Positions 34,001 through 47,140 of a stretch of DNA of 64,000 nucleotides are shown one piece after another (positions within the stretch are counted from its first letter, which is position 1; each line of letters opens with the position of its first letter). The translations under genes were made by a program, and so were the position numbers. The notes beneath the pieces were generated by a model that was given only the letters and a program-made list of their open reading frames with translations, ran no database searches and had not been told where the DNA came from. The stretch lies in the NCBI GenBank assembly GCA_031216445.1, contig CM062213.1:1552501-1616500 (forward strand), written 5' to 3'. This DNA is from Lateolabrax maculatus. Lineage: Eukaryota; Chordata; Actinopteri; Acropomatiformes; Lateolabracidae.

Positions 34001-36770
34001 CGACAGCTCAGCTGTTGCAGGGAATTTTACCTGCCACAGGTGAACTCCAGCTTCCATGAATTAGCCTCCAATAGTCTGAAGAGACCAGGTCAGATCACAT
34101 CCACACAACAAACTAACACGACTCACCTACAGTCATGTTGAACCTGTGGAAGAACGGGTTGCTGCGTGTTTCCTCAGCGCTTTGTCCTCCACACCAGTAT
34201 GTCCCAGAGTCGTCTAACGTTACTTCTCTCACTGTTATGGTGATATTTCTCTTCTCGTTGTCATCCTTCATGGAAAACCTCCCAGAGGTCGTGTCTGCTG
34301 TCTCTGTGGTTACTAGAGGTTGACATATAGACGGATCTTCGCCCTTACAGATGAATTTGATTTTGGGAGAATCTTCTGGATATTGACACCAGTATGTGAA
34401 ATTCTGTCCAACAGTTGGAAACTTTGTGAAGTTTTTAATATCTGTAGACAGACAGACAGACAGACAGACAGCGTTGCCCATCAGCGACTGTATTTAACAA
34501 CACATTTCATACGTGAGTAAATCAGCCCTGAAGTGTCAGATGTGTGCTGCTCACCTTTAACCTCCAGTTGTATTTTTCTGAGTGCAGTTCTGTTACTTTG
34601 TGTTTGATGTCCACACCAGTAGACAGCAGCATCACCTGAGGACACATTACTGATGGACACGTTGAAGCCCCTGCTGGTTTCTGTGAGAGTGAACGTCTTG
34701 TTTGACTTCAGAGGAGGTTTTGTTGATAAAATATCCTCACAGACTGAACTTCTCTCTCTGCAGAAAAACGTGTACTTGTTGTTTCCTGGGTGTTCACATG
34801 TGATGGTGGTTTGAGCTGTTCTGTACGCAGTTTGAGTCAATGGTTTCTGGCAGCCATCTGTCTCTGCAAATAAAGAAGAAAAGTAAAACATGAAATCTGT
34901 GCATTATATCTACTTGTAACCCATGTGCTTTATGGCAGACTGATTTCCATGTACAAATACTTTGATACATACATATATATATATATATCAAAGTATTTGT
35001 ATTTTTGCTGTACACGTCACATTGATTGTGTGATTGTGAACAGCTTCACACTACACATCAGCTTTTAAACATGAGAGGGGCTCATAGAAGTCTGTTTGTC
35101 CACTTACAGTTAGTATACTTCTTTTTGGAACAGGGTAACAGATTTATAACGTAATTTACAATAACAATAAACATTTAGCTGTCCTTACCTTTTTTGCTGT
35201 GGGAGCTACTTTTTATTTTTCTTAATTTATGGTGATGTGTTTTGTTTTTTTTTAGGATTATGTTGTTTGGTCTGAATGTTGAGTGGCAGTGAACTGTGCC
35301 GTGTTCAGAGCTCAACAACATATTTAGGGCTGACGAAGAGTCATGTCGACCTATGTGTGCTGACACATCAGAGAGCCGAGCTCAGCCACAACAGTGACTC
35401 TCTCAAAGGGACGTTTTCTAGTGAATGAAGCGCTGGACCACCAGTCTCCCCCGTGTCCCCTCACCCTGCCCCACGTCTCCTACTCTCCTACCTGCCTCAC
35501 TCCTCTGAGTTTTGTTGGAAAATACTCAGAGGGTTTTAGCTGAATTTGAGGGTGTAGTTACTTAGTTAATTAACAAAAAGGACACAAGAGACAGCAATAA
35601 AAAAAGATGCAGCATTTCTTACCAATTTCCACTTCCACTTCGTTTTCCTCTTCTTCAGAGTTTGAGTCAGATTTTTTGTCAAATTTACACTTGTAGTCCC
35701 CAAAGTCACCTTGTTGAAGTTGTTTGATGGCCACCCTCAGTTTTTTATTCTTTGTATCATGATACAGGAAAACTCTTCTGCCTTTGTCTTCCCACTTGTC
35801 CTCTTCTGTGCTTCGTATGGTTGTTTTTTTGGGATGAACGACATCAATAGTTTGATATTTTCCATTTTGTTTGGGATATTTACAGGTGAATTCAACCCAT
35901 CCCCCTGCACATCCCTTCACTTTCAAATCTCCGGACCCGACCTCACAGCCTGTAGATCAAATACAAACAACATATCTTGTCAGATTCTGTAGGAGTCTCA
36001 GCGCTGTAGTCTGAACATGATCTCCATCAACAAACACACACCAGATCACACATTTGTCTAATTAAACTGGTTGACTGTGGATTGTCATTCATACCTTTTT
36101 TTCTGATAAAGATCTAGAAAAGCCTCTGCTCCTACAATCCCAGATAGTCTAGATTTTATAAAATACATGTATATGATTTATAATCTTTGTATTTTATTGT
36201 ATATTTATTAAATTTACTCAACAGAGCTGTCCCTGTAAATTATATGTATAACATGGTTATTTCATAACATGGAGGCATGTTAATAATCACCCCCGACCTG
36301 ATCATCAACCTTGTTTTTAATTTATTTTAAACTAGGTGTTGCCATATGCGGAGCCAGGGGCCACCAGGAGTCGCCAAAGTCAGAAACTTTCAAATCCTTA
36401 TTTATTTACATTTTTTTCAACTTTGAAGAAGGAAAACAACTAAAACACATTATTGCTTGTTCATCAGGAGTTTTTCTGTGCTCATAATCTTTCCTTAACT
36501 ACTGTGTTGAATATAAATGAGTAATAGTGAGAGCCAAACAGACAGTACAAATAAATAAAGCAGTACAATGTGTTTTTACACTGAGATTGAGTCCTGTATT
36601 TAGTTTCAGTTGCTGCAGGGTTTCTACTCATTAAAGCACATTTACACAAAGCAATCAGCTCAAAACAGAGGCACTGATTAGACATTCATTATCTGTAATA
36701 TCAGTAATCAGGTATTAGTAATCGTTTCACCTGTCATCAGTGAGAGGAATAGCAGAAGAAAGCTCTTCAT
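31038..36770 (-). CDS. Receptor gene C: three-Ig CD300/pIgR-like receptor with multi-tyrosine tail
   Basis: Exons on the minus strand are leader 36731-36770 (MKSFLLLFLSLMTG), D1 35623-35949, D2 34555-34863, D3 34127-34441, stalk 33449-33550 (Thr/Ser/Pro-rich), transmembrane 33194-33271 (WLPAVIVAVCVAVLVLILVL), cytoplasmic 32824-32876 and last exon 31038-31253. The total is 1,440 bases, or 479 residues plus stop. D1 has EFTCKYP...DFGDYKC and then an unusual Glu-rich run before D2. D2 and D3 have the CD300/pIgR extra cysteines. The tail has AYEEIQ, SIYVTA, NVYSTV, DTYSTV and PTYSTV. The YxxV/I cores are ITIM-like, but none has the strict hydrophobic or Ser residue at -2, so phosphatase recruitment is probable rather than certain. 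A type I membrane protein on leukocytes is inferred from the family. Confidence 0.85.
31385..31640. repeat. Common fish interspersed repeat fragment
   Basis: CCTCAGCTGTACTTTGTGTT and CAGCAAATGTTAACATGCT are blocks I recognise from the same abundant teleost family as 22,822-23,010. It lies in the last intron of gene C. Confidence 0.5.
34954..34999. repeat. Perfect AT-rich inverted repeat (hairpin), copy C
   Basis: The same 14-base arms as at 17,605-17,646, with a longer TA loop. It is part of the duplicated block and could be a tiny foldback element or a fragile site. Confidence 0.85.
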
Positions 36771-36819
36771 TTTGTTGGTTTTAGATGCTGATTATTTAAC
36801 TCCAGCCGGTAATTTCTGT

Positions 36820-36866
36820 TTCCTCTGGTTTGTCTCAACAGCTGTTTGGTCTCTGTTGCATTTAAA
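36820..36866 (-). promoter_or_regulatory. Candidate gene C promoter elements
   Basis: On the minus strand a TTTAAA (36861-36866, TATA-like) and a GAGGAA purine box (36820-36825) precede the ATG at 36768-36770 by about 95 and 50 bases. The same purine box is kept beside the dead leader of gene A and a similar one stands before gene B. The functional assignment is inference. Confidence 0.3.
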
Positions 36867-38484
36867 CAAAAAATGCCACGCCCCCACTATTCTGTCCATC
36901 CTTCCGCTCTTTTTTTTCAGCATAACTTCTTCCTCATTACAACTTGCTATTTGTCTTTGACCGTAAAGAGGAAATAAGTGTAGACACAGAGAGAGAGAGA
37001 CACAATATGAAATAGTAAAATATGTGGTCACCCAGAAATCTCAACACACACGCATATGGATAATAACATGCAAATAAACAATAAATAAGCCTTTGTATAG
37101 TCGTATAATAGAAAGTAACTTTGATCACCTATGAGAATGAGACACAGAACCTCATCACTGTTCATTACTTGTCTTTGATTGAATAAGTCTGTTGTATTAA
37201 CGTCATGAATCAAAACAGTTCCTAAATGTACTATGACTATGAAAAGGATGATACACCCCCCAGTGTCTACGAGGGTTTGTATTTTAGAGCATTACATCAT
37301 CAACCTTGCATGCTTTGTAAAGATAACAGGATGTGAATCACATTGAATTTCCTCCCAGCAAAACAACACCACAAGAAACTGTATCTGCTGAGGCGGCATT
37401 TTCACCTTTAATGGACATTTGATAGAGAAAAAGGTTCAGGACGTGCAGGAAAGGTGGAAACTACTCGACCATCTAGACGCCACATGTAATGTGCTATTGT
37501 TTGATTTTTTTGTAAATACCTTTCAGTACCTGCTGAAAATTAATGATGAATGATTGACGAACACAAGTGGTCTTTAACTCCTCTGTGGTAATGTGCAACA
37601 AGTCTTTGTTAAATGTGAGTTTGGCCTAAGATGACTTGGAGTAAAAATGTGGAAGCTAAAAGTTAGAGCAAAGGTCTTAAGACATGAAGGTCACTTTGTG
37701 GCAACACAGGACTGGTTGTGAAAATGTGGGTGGTGTCCTGAAGCAAGGTGCTGACTGACATGTGACAGAGTTTGAATGTGTGAAGCAGGGCGTTCCGAGA
37801 GTAGAACAAAGCAAGAAATTATAAAAATATGATTACAATGGTTGCAGACAAAACCATTAAAAGGAGCATCCTGCAGTGTGCGAGAACCAGAAAGTCCTCA
37901 CACTGACCTCCACACTCGTCAGATTGTGCTGAAACCTACAATTTAAGGCCATCTTTCACAATCAATAACACCGATAATTTTTCATGACAGTCCTCTCTGG
38001 GTATCTTAGCCGTGTGGACTGGGAGGCACATCCCCCTTATTTCACAAAACACTAACGGTTTGGTTTTTTGGCCGACGCCGTGGGTTTGGAGTCTGATAAC
38101 GTTTGTCGTCTGCTCCAAGTGAAACATGGAACAATGGCTGAGTGTGAGTTTATGGTTTATGAGTGTGTTTGCGATCGGTGCGACTGCCAGCCAATCTGGA
38201 AAGAAAACACAGATAAGATACAGATTTTATACTGCAAGGGGTGCGAGAGCAGATCCAAGAGCTCAAACACACACATGCAGAACTGATTGGTGTTTTTAAA
38301 GACTGGCTGTGATTTATGGTGATTTATTGGTCATTTACGACCTGCTGGTGAGAAGAACATTTACAAGGGCGACTGAGTAAAAGCTGAGGTCTCAGTGATG
38401 AACTGCAGACTATAAAGAGGGAAGCAACATCATATGTGATGGTTTTGGAAGACTTCTTTGTTGATCTTTTGTTAAGCTGATCTT

Positions 38485-38560
38485 AAGGCTTCAAAATGGC
38501 AGTCCACTATCCAATGTTTGACGTCATGGTGGCTACGTCCTCTTCTCTCATTCAGTCAGA
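38485..38560 (+). repeat. Common fish repeat fragment (TGACGTCA.GGTGGCTACGTCC)
   Basis: AAATGGCAGTCCACTATCCA and TTTGACGTCATGGTGGCTAC match a family I know from many percomorph genomes. A related copy is at 42,505-42,640, with GTGACGTCACGGAGGCCACG and TCTTTTATACAGTCTATGA. Confidence 0.5.
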
Positions 38561-40883
38561 CAGGCAGACACATATACAGACATACATATGTAGATATACA
38601 GTAGCTATGCACAAAACACCAGAAAGTAAAGCACCAGAACATCAACAGGGGTCAGTTTGGACACCAACATTCCTACATTTCCCAGAATGCCTTCTGCTTC
38701 ACCCCAGAGAAAGGATGTCAACTACAGCTTTGAACTGAACGTGTTTGTGTTCAGCTCTTCCTCGTCTTTAACTCTGAATGCAAGCTGTCCTGTAACTGCA
38801 TCGAACTCTCTCTGGTCTCTTTTCTCTGCATGTGTGATAGAGCATTTATATGAGGCTCATGGGTAGTGTAGTATTTACAACCACCTGCCATGCCAAACTG
38901 ACGGATAAAACATGATTTCTCTGGAACAAAATTGAAATAATTGAAACTGATTATCCCCATGTTTTCTCTGTGAGGTAACATCAGCTCCTTTCAAACCAGA
39001 GCAACTAATCTCAGGATCTAAACTAGGGAATAAAAGTTCCTTTTGCACGTCTGAAGAACCAGGAGAAAACCAAAGCCTTTGTCAGTGTCAGACGTAGAGT
39101 ACGAGGTGGTGGCTAGTTCCTGGAAGCAGTCCGTACCTGCGCAGATCTGGTATATAGTTATATAGAAAAATGTGCCAAAGTGAATCATGTTTAAAGAGCA
39201 AAGGTCTGTGTGACAGCTTTACACTTTAAGGATCAGTAAGAAGCACAGTTGTGTTAGAGAGTGTAGGAGCTCCGCTGTGAAGCTTGATTGATGAGGGTTA
39301 ATGTTACCCTGCAGCGAGGGGAGCTGTAGTGTGTTTACTTAAGGTTTTAAAAGCCTGTCAGTAACCGCCGGCTGCAGGGTGTCCTCCTGGTCTAAACCAG
39401 CCACTGTATGGACCACAACAAGGGCAGAGGCTCTGCAACTGATTGATCATGTCATCCATCCTTTTAAAATAAATAATCCTACAGTTTGACTCTCATCAAG
39501 GCTATATTTCACTGCTGAAATGCCACTAAAGAAGGTGAGTAAACTTGCTTAGAGGATTCCTTTTTAATTGAGTGTTTCAATACCATTAATTTGCTGAGTG
39601 ACCTCGTTAATCTCCATAGCTGCTCTTATCAGGTTTTGAATTACTTTTGTGATACAGTCAGAATGAAGCAGATAATACAGTATAAACATGATCATCACTA
39701 ATGGTGGGAAATCTCCGGCCATTAAAGCCAAAGCTTTAAAAGAGCTGAAGTCTCTCTGAAGATACAACTGCAGTAAATTCCCCTTTTTTTTAAAGTAATG
39801 ATGTGTTTCGACTCCCTGCCTGAAAGCATTCCTGTCTCCTTGTCTTTCCCCAGACAGAAACACATGACAAGGAGACTAGTCTACATGCATAAACTATACA
39901 ACATTTATTTAAATAAAACATGATTATCTCTTAATAAAACAAAGAAGTCTGAGCCAGAACTGCCTCCTCAGTGCTTAAAGGAAGTAAATCCGCCTTTAAC
40001 TACTATATTATACTATCACCCTGTAATGTTCATTACATTCAAAGAGACAAATCTGTTAAAGACATCTCCACTTTCCTTTAACCGGCCTGTAATGATCCTG
40101 CTACAGTAATTCTTTTCCTACATTTTCCAGATTGCCTTTTGCTTAACCCCAGGGAGATGTCAACTAAATGTTTTCAAGCTTAATAAAAGACACAGTTTCT
40201 GCAACAGTTCAGTGATTTTTTGACGGACCTTGTCAAAGCCACACACTTTATTTTAAAGAACTTCAGCATCGGCTTCACTTATCAGACCCGGAGGCTGCTG
40301 CTTGGTCAAAAACACAAAAAACACCTCTTCCTAACAGCCTCACAGTGATACAGTGATGATTTGGGTCTTTCCCACCACTCAGCATCAAGTCATGGAAAAA
40401 CAAACTGCATTCATGCGTATTTAATAATGACTTCATTCATGCATGCATTTGTCTGAGATTTTGACTGTGTATTTTCAAAAACTCTCCTCCACGTCTCAAC
40501 TCTATAATCATGCAGACCAACAGATTAGGTTCATTCACAAAGTAGAAGAAGAAACATATCCTTCATCATTCGGCATCTTTAAACCTGTAAAACTGTATTA
40601 TCTAGTAAAACTGAAGGACAGCCTGCTGTTCATTTGAAATATTACACGATGACTGTGACGACCTCTTGTTTGTCTCTTGTTGGCTTCCACAGAGGTCAGA
40701 GGTCACGGTCAGCAATCTTTTGCTGCCTGCGAGTTAAATGACACACGAGAGACATGAGATCATTTTTGATGTATTTTATTGAAATTTTGCAGCTTTTGCC
40801 AAGAGGGAAAGTTCCACAATAAGACAGAACCAGCAAGGGCATTAACATGAACAGAAATACCATAAGTCAGCAATGTTGTGAGG

Positions 40884-41398
40884 TGTAAGAAAGACCCAAA
40901 AGCAGGAATCCCACACAGGGCTGCAACTGAACAACTGAACAGTTTATTTATACTGGACGGAGCAGGCAGGGAGCGAAGGCTGGCAGCTTACTAGACGAGA
41001 CGGAGATCGACCGGACACTGGCAGAGTGAGATCGATGAGACGGAAAACAATGGGATGGTGAACCTGGGCACAGGTAAACACAAAGGATATTAACAGGATT
41101 CACGCCGACACAGAAGGTAAGCTTAACTACTTAGTGTTGTGGCTGTAGCATTAGTAACAGGTAAGCAAACTGAATGATCTGGGGAAGACTGGAGTGAAAA
41201 GCCGGGGTGTTTACACACTGCAGGAGCTCGATGAGTGGACGGATTTCAGGTGTGCAGGTTGATTGGCAGCAGACAGGTACAAGAGTGTCCCGCCCCGAGA
41301 GACGGAGAGAGGGAGTGAACAAGGGACAAGAAACACAAAAAAGGGGGAAAGCAGTAGACACACTGGAAATAAAGGAGAAGCACAGCCAAAACATGACA
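40884..41398 (-). mobile_element. Solo-LTR-like element
   Basis: Read on the minus strand it starts TGTCATGTTTTGG and ends TTTCTTACA, giving the TG...CA ends of an LTR over 515 bases. An AATAAA lies about 60 bases before the end, as expected for the R/U5 border. There is no internal gag or pol and no second LTR nearby. No clear target duplication was seen, so the boundaries are uncertain. Confidence 0.45.
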
Positions 41399-42504
41399 AG
41401 CAAGTTTATGAAAAGGCACCAAATTTGGCTGAAGCGAGAATAACAAGGATACACTTCCAAAGCTACAGATACTCAGGTGAATCTGGCTCCTTCACACTGT
41501 CAGGTAGGTGTTTCCCAACTCAGGTAAGTGTTCATCTTTGGGAAAATCATGAAAATTTACATTTATAATTTTTCTTTTTTAAAAGCATACGTGGATTTTA
41601 CTCAATAATCTGTGGTTTGCCATTAGCCGTGCTAGTTTACTTCTGCTTTTCAGGCTGCATACTACTATGAAATCCTGCTTTCGTCAGTAGGATGTAGTAA
41701 ACAAACCTTTTCCTCTTTTTACATCATGTTGCGTCACTTTTTTGAAATGAAGACAGATCTGAGTGGATTAAAACTACATAAATAAACTGCTGCCAGTGTT
41801 CTGGCTTCGGTTTATTTGTGTTTAATAATATTTGTCAGTTTTTCCTAATGTTACTTAGCAACAACATTTCCTGGAAGTATTGAAGGAATCCCTGTAGCTT
41901 AAAAAAGATCAAAACCATCGTAATGTCATGACTCTTTCAGATAGAAGGCTTTGCTCGGAGCCATAAAATCTCCGGTCGACAGTTTGAGGCCTTCGGCCCT
42001 TTAAAGTGCTGCTCAGTTCATCTTCGAGATGCTTCGTCTCAAATGATAAATTATGTCTTTAAGCTCTTATAATCTTTTTCTCAAAGTCAGAAAAGCTCAA
42101 CAAATATGATTGAATGACTATAATAAAAGTTGAGCAAAAGCACTTACAATCTTCAAGATAAACATAGAGAATCACTGGAGCTCAGCTTGGTAGAACTGTC
42201 TCTCATGTCCAGAAGCCCTGAAGCCCATCTGATACTCCGAGACTCCTCAGTTTCTCACACACATTTACATTTGTACCAAATTTGGTCAAAAAACACCATT
42301 CGTGCTGAATATGGAGAACAATACATTGAAGTTCATGTTCACGAGTCTCTGCGCTTCGATACTTCAGTCAAACAGACTGCAGGCTTTTTATATTTATTCA
42401 GCCTGACGTCATGCTCATGTTATCTCATTTCTGTTTTCGATGGGGTGTTGATGGTTTCGTTTCTTACTAATCAGTCTCCGTCTTGTCTATTGTAAATAAT
42501 CAGG

Positions 42505-42640
42505 ATAGAGGCAGTGCTCCTCTCTCGTCCTAATAACGTCACTCCTGGTTCCTAAAAAACAAGATGGCGAATGCTAAACCGACGAGTGACGTCACGGAGG
42601 CCACGTCCACTTCTTTTATACAGTCTATGATTGGAACTCA
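42505..42640 (+). repeat. Common fish repeat fragment, second copy
   Basis: ACAAGATGGCGAATGC, GTGACGTCACGGAGGCCACG and TCTTTTATACAGTCTATGA occur in order, as in a repeat abundant in percomorph fishes. The ATGGCG core is also a YY1-type motif, so such copies can look like promoters. Confidence 0.55.
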
Positions 42641-43924
42641 TTTTCATTCAACATGGAGGTGTGGTGGTGGCTTTCCGGCAAAGAAATATGTAAATTTGGA
42701 TTCAGAGTTGATATATCAGTAATACTTAATTCGCCGTGACACCGTGAAGCGTGTCAGGGTTTATCCGAATGGGTCAGCACGCATCATTTACCTTTTTTTG
42801 GGTGTAATTCAGTGTAACTCTCAGGTTTGTCTGTGAAGTGTAAGGACATGCACGGCATATATACTGAGTAGACCTGCGTCATGATGGTTGAGAGGTGTAT
42901 AGTACACAACAACCTGTGCAGCTGTGCACTGGTGCAGGAAGTATTCAGGTCCTCTACTGCAGTAAAAGTACAAATACACATTGTGAAATACTCTGTTGCT
43001 TCAGTAAAACAGTAAAATAAAGACATGTCATCTCAAGTGACATCTCAACCCGTTCTATTCCTTTTCCCAACTTAAATATTATTAATATTTATTTTATACA
43101 GCAATTAAAGAGAAAACAGTTACCAATCCTCATCTTTTCTATCCATCAACATAGAATTGATGCATTCATCCTGTCATCCCTTCATCGGCCGACCACTCAG
43201 TCTGATGTGTTTAACCCTCCGTCTGTTTTTATGAATGAGCTGCTCGGGTTTCATCCCATCATGTGTTTTCGCAGGTGTTGAGAATTACAAAGTGTGAGGA
43301 GGGTCGTGACCTCATCCATCACAGCACTGCAACACTATCGGCTCCAGACGTTATTTCACATCCTGGACTCTGAGGATCCTGCTTACACATACACAATATT
43401 CCCCATACTGTAGTACAAAGCTCCATACTCAACCCGTGATGAGTCTACAAACATCTGTCCGGCTGGAGCGTCCCAGAAAGGATGCAGTTCATGATAATCT
43501 GACATCTTTACGTCCCATATATATAAATTGATTATTACCGTGTACAAAGAATCTAAAGCTGTATTGAATGTGTTGTCTTAATAAAACAACAAGAAGTAAC
43601 TACATGAAACTAATTTTGTGTATTTGTAACTAAATGGTGTTAATCATCATGATCAGGTGTCGGTCCTCAGGTGTGTTGATGCTCGTCGACTTTCAGCACA
43701 GACAAACTCTTTGAGGTGGTTTACGGCTCAAACATCCAGTTTATGGCTGAGGGCGAGAGCAGACGTACTAAGCAGCTTTTTTTTGTCTTTCCAGACTCTC
43801 ATGTCAAGCTTTTTGTATTTGAATCCAACTTTTCCACATTTGCATTTGTGTTTATTTTGGTTGACTTTCTGTCACTCGTGATACTTTCAGCTTCAGAGAG
43901 TCAGCGTGGGAGGCCGCAGGTAGA

Positions 43925-44375
43925 AGCACTACAAGTACTCAGATATTTCACTTCAGGGAAAGCAGTAACACCACAGAGCAGAAAGTACAAGTTAAGGTTT
44001 CATTAAAGTACTGGAAGTGTTTATTATGCAGAATAATGTTTATTATATTATTGGATAATTATTGATGCATTAATGTGTAAATCACTTTCATTTTGCAGCT
44101 ATTAAATGTGAAGCTAATTTTAATATATTGATTTATATTCTATATATATTTTAATTTATATACTGCTGGGTAGCTTGTTAATTTCCCTGTGGGGATCAAT
44201 AAAGTCTCATTGATATAATTATACCATCATTTATTGTTTTTTTATTTTATTTTGTACCATTAATCTGAATCTGGAAACTAACTAAAGTTGTCAAATAAAT
44301 GTATGAAGTAGCAGAACATGTAAATAGTCAAGTAAAGTACAAGGACCTCATAAGTGCACTTGTGCAGCACCCACT
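43925..44375. mobile_element. Diverged hAT-like MITE with a nested retroposon tail
   Basis: The outer parts carry the same AAGTACTC/CAAGTAAAGTACAAG blocks as the element at 5005-5420 and end near CACCCACTG. In the middle, 44,175-44,215 reads TTAATTTCCCTGTGGGG followed by ATCAATAAAGT, a fish LINE/SINE 3'-tail motif. A small fragment of the same MITE family is at 42,930-43,030. Confidence 0.5.
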
Positions 44376-46990
44376 GACGTCATGTGCACATCTAAAAGAC
44401 CTGTAGGTGTTATGATCTGTGCTGATGCGTCATCCTGTCGTTGGTCCGGTCTTTACAGGAGGAAAGTGAGACAACAACAACAACAACACCTCTACGAACA
44501 TTAGAGAGAAGAAGCATGAGGTCAGAGTTCATCCTGTTAATATTGAGTCAGTCTGACGAGTACTACCAGCAACAACGAAAATAACAGAAGAGTTTATTAT
44601 TTCAGCATTTTGGCTGCTGTGTTCTTTGAAGGGTAATGATTGATTCTGCAGATTGTAGTCAAACTTTATGAGAAAACAGCCATCTTGACTCTAACAGAGA
44701 CTCTGTCATCTGAAACCTCAGCACAGGAAGTCCTTCTCTCTCTCATGTCTCCAGTCCTCCTAATTTTGTCAGTTTTTTCTTCAGTGCGTCTTTTTTTCCA
44801 ACATCATCTCTCATCACGTTTGTCTCTCTGCCACTTTGTCTCGACTCTCTTTTGGCATTAGGAACAATATTGCTGAATAACTTCAGATAAATAAATGCGA
44901 GGACATCATAGAGATGGACAAATAAAAACACAGTGAACGCATGATGTGAGACCATGTCAGACTAAAAGGTTTGTTGCTGAATACAAACGTCATTGTGGTT
45001 TTTCTACCCAGAATAGAAAAAATGATCAGAGAAACAAACAAACAAACCCTCCATTTCTCATCCCATCCACCTCCTGTGAGTTTCTACACCACCTCAAAGG
45101 TTCAGGAATAGCAACAGTAATCTGTAGCTGTGAAAACCAAACCACCAAACCCTCATGTGGTGAATGTGTCCGACAGCGAGAACGAAGACAAATAAAGAGA
45201 CAGACGAAAAAAGACTGAAATCGAATCCTGGAATAAAAAAAACACATCCTCCTCCGTCCGTCCGTCCGTTCCCACAGAGGGAAGGTGAAAGGGCCGGTTC
45301 AGGACTCACGTGCCCTCTGTTATTCCTGATATCAGCCTGAATAGAAGAAAGTCCAGACATCACCAGGACACAGAGCTGGAGAGCACAGAAATGTCTCAGA
45401 GCATGGCGTCATATTGGATATGATCTGAGAAAGAGGCGCCTTCCCACACGGACTAGTCACTACACGTTTGGTAGCGATTTACCGAACTGTCCTGTGTACA
45501 GATGGTGCGTGTCCACAGGAGAATAGGCGGTGTCACGGTAGATGATTGACAGCTGCTCTCCTTCCCTTAACCAGGAGCCCGGCTGCGCCCTGATTGGACG
45601 AACGCTTCCACTCGCAGGTTGTCTGCTCCCAGATTTCAAACCGGACCAACATGGCGGCTTGTTTCTGTAAACGTCTGAGGTGGGAAATCAGCCACGCAGC
45701 TGCTGATTCTGTCTTCATTTTAGATCGACGACAGTTAGTTTAAAGGTTGATAAAGTAACCTAGACCTTAACTTTAAACAAATGAGGACCAACATGAGACG
45801 AAAACCACACCGCGGCGCTACCAGAATGCATTGCACGGCTGCTTACATAGACAATGAATGGGAAGCGTGTAAATGACAGGAAGTCTGCTATCAAATAAAG
45901 GCAAGAATGCCCCAAAAAACAGAAACATTTGGGCTGTACAGGGACGTCGACAAAGACGTGGGCAGATGATCAGAATTCACTTTACACAGACGCTTACAGC
46001 TACGTGAAACTGGGAAAAGGCTGAAGAGTAGTGGATCAATAATGTAGCACTGAATTTACACCAAACATTTACCTTTAATGGCTGATGACTCTTTGCACTT
46101 TTTAAAACATATTTATTGTATTTTATTTGATGCTGCCTCATGATTTTTTGATGTTTTCAACCAGCGTGTGGCCCAGTCTGCTGCTCATTAAGATATCATC
46201 ACTAATACATAAATAAAGACCGTAGACGGACAGATGAGGACATAATTAGAACCTGCTGCACACTTTGGGTGAAGGAAAAGAAGATGAATTAAAACGCTCA
46301 TGCCTCTGTCAGGGTGACGAAGAGCACCAGGTGTCACAGGAGGCTTTCTGACTTGATACGAGAGTCCTTTTTTACTCAGTTTCTCCCTTTCAAAACACAT
46401 AAAATCCCAAATGATGCAGTGAGGGGATCTGGAGCAGGAGCAGCAGCTCTATGTATCGCAGCTCTGTGCGCCGGGCTCTCCGTCCACTCCCGTTCCCATG
46501 AGAATGATCTCCGGTTGGGGCAGAAGCCACTCGCTGTGTAACCCCTCTCTGCTCTCCCCCGAAGGACCAATTGGCTAACATGAAGCGAGCGACCCGGCCT
46601 CGCCAAAATGAAGATTTTTTGCCGCAGCATAACAGTAACAAGAGACTGAGGTCAGGCCGGGCTGAAAATAAGACTGTATTATGTCAAAATAAAGAAGTGG
46701 GGGGTGGTTTTATCCTCGTGTCCTCTTTGACCAGCAGAGGATGATGCAGCAACACGTCTCCTCATCAGAAACATCGTGCAGCGCTTTGAATCTTTTGCCT
46801 CCTTAAAGTTCAGATGTGACTTTTAACACATTTTAGGGTTTTGAACTTCCTGTGCTGATCTGTGAGTGTTTCTCTTATCGCTCTTTTTTGAATCAAAAGG
46901 ATTGTATCTATATCTGCATCGGTCAAATCCTGCAGAACAGTTTATCGCCGTGTAAATAAATTGCAATAATTGACATCTGACCCCCCCCGT

Positions 46991-46992
<2 letters not shown>

Positions 46993-47025
<33 letters not shown>
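46993..47025. repeat. (CA)n microsatellite
   Basis: A pure CA run follows a short C run, about 1.3 kb upstream of the angiopoietin start codon. Confidence 0.95.
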
Positions 47026-47027
<2 letters not shown>

Positions 47028-47140
47028 AGAGCTTGTGTTTCATAAGCCCGGGACCGAGCCATCTGTCTGGAACTAATCTTTGTATGTGTTTCCATGTGGA
47101 GTGAAGAGCAGCAGGACAGAGAGGCAGTGAGAAGGTACGT

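Larger units (their letters stand above)
34125..37047. repeat. Duplicated block, copy C (partner 16,768-19,697)
   Basis: This is the partner of the block in gene A. It contains all Ig exons, the leader and upstream sequence of gene C. The stalk, transmembrane and tail exons lie outside it and differ between A and C. Confidence 0.85.
36771..47140. other. 10-kb intergenic region without recognised genes
   Basis: I looked on both strands for conserved protein segments and splice-bounded exons and recognised none. It contains repeat fragments (38,485-38,560; 40,884-41,398; 42,505-42,640; 42,930-43,030; 43,925-44,375) and AT-rich sequence. ATGGCGGC in a Kozak-like context at 45,651 resembles a YY1 site or a short first exon, but nothing confirms either. 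Confidence 0.6.

Noticed and set aside
38068..38286. A Cys-rich 72-codon plus-strand frame
   Set aside because: The cysteine spacing fits no zinc-finger family I know, and no adjoining exon was found.
45640..45720. A first coding exon suggested by CCAACATGGCGGCTTG
   Set aside because: It opens for only about 23 codons with no recognised continuation. A YY1-type motif is equally likely.
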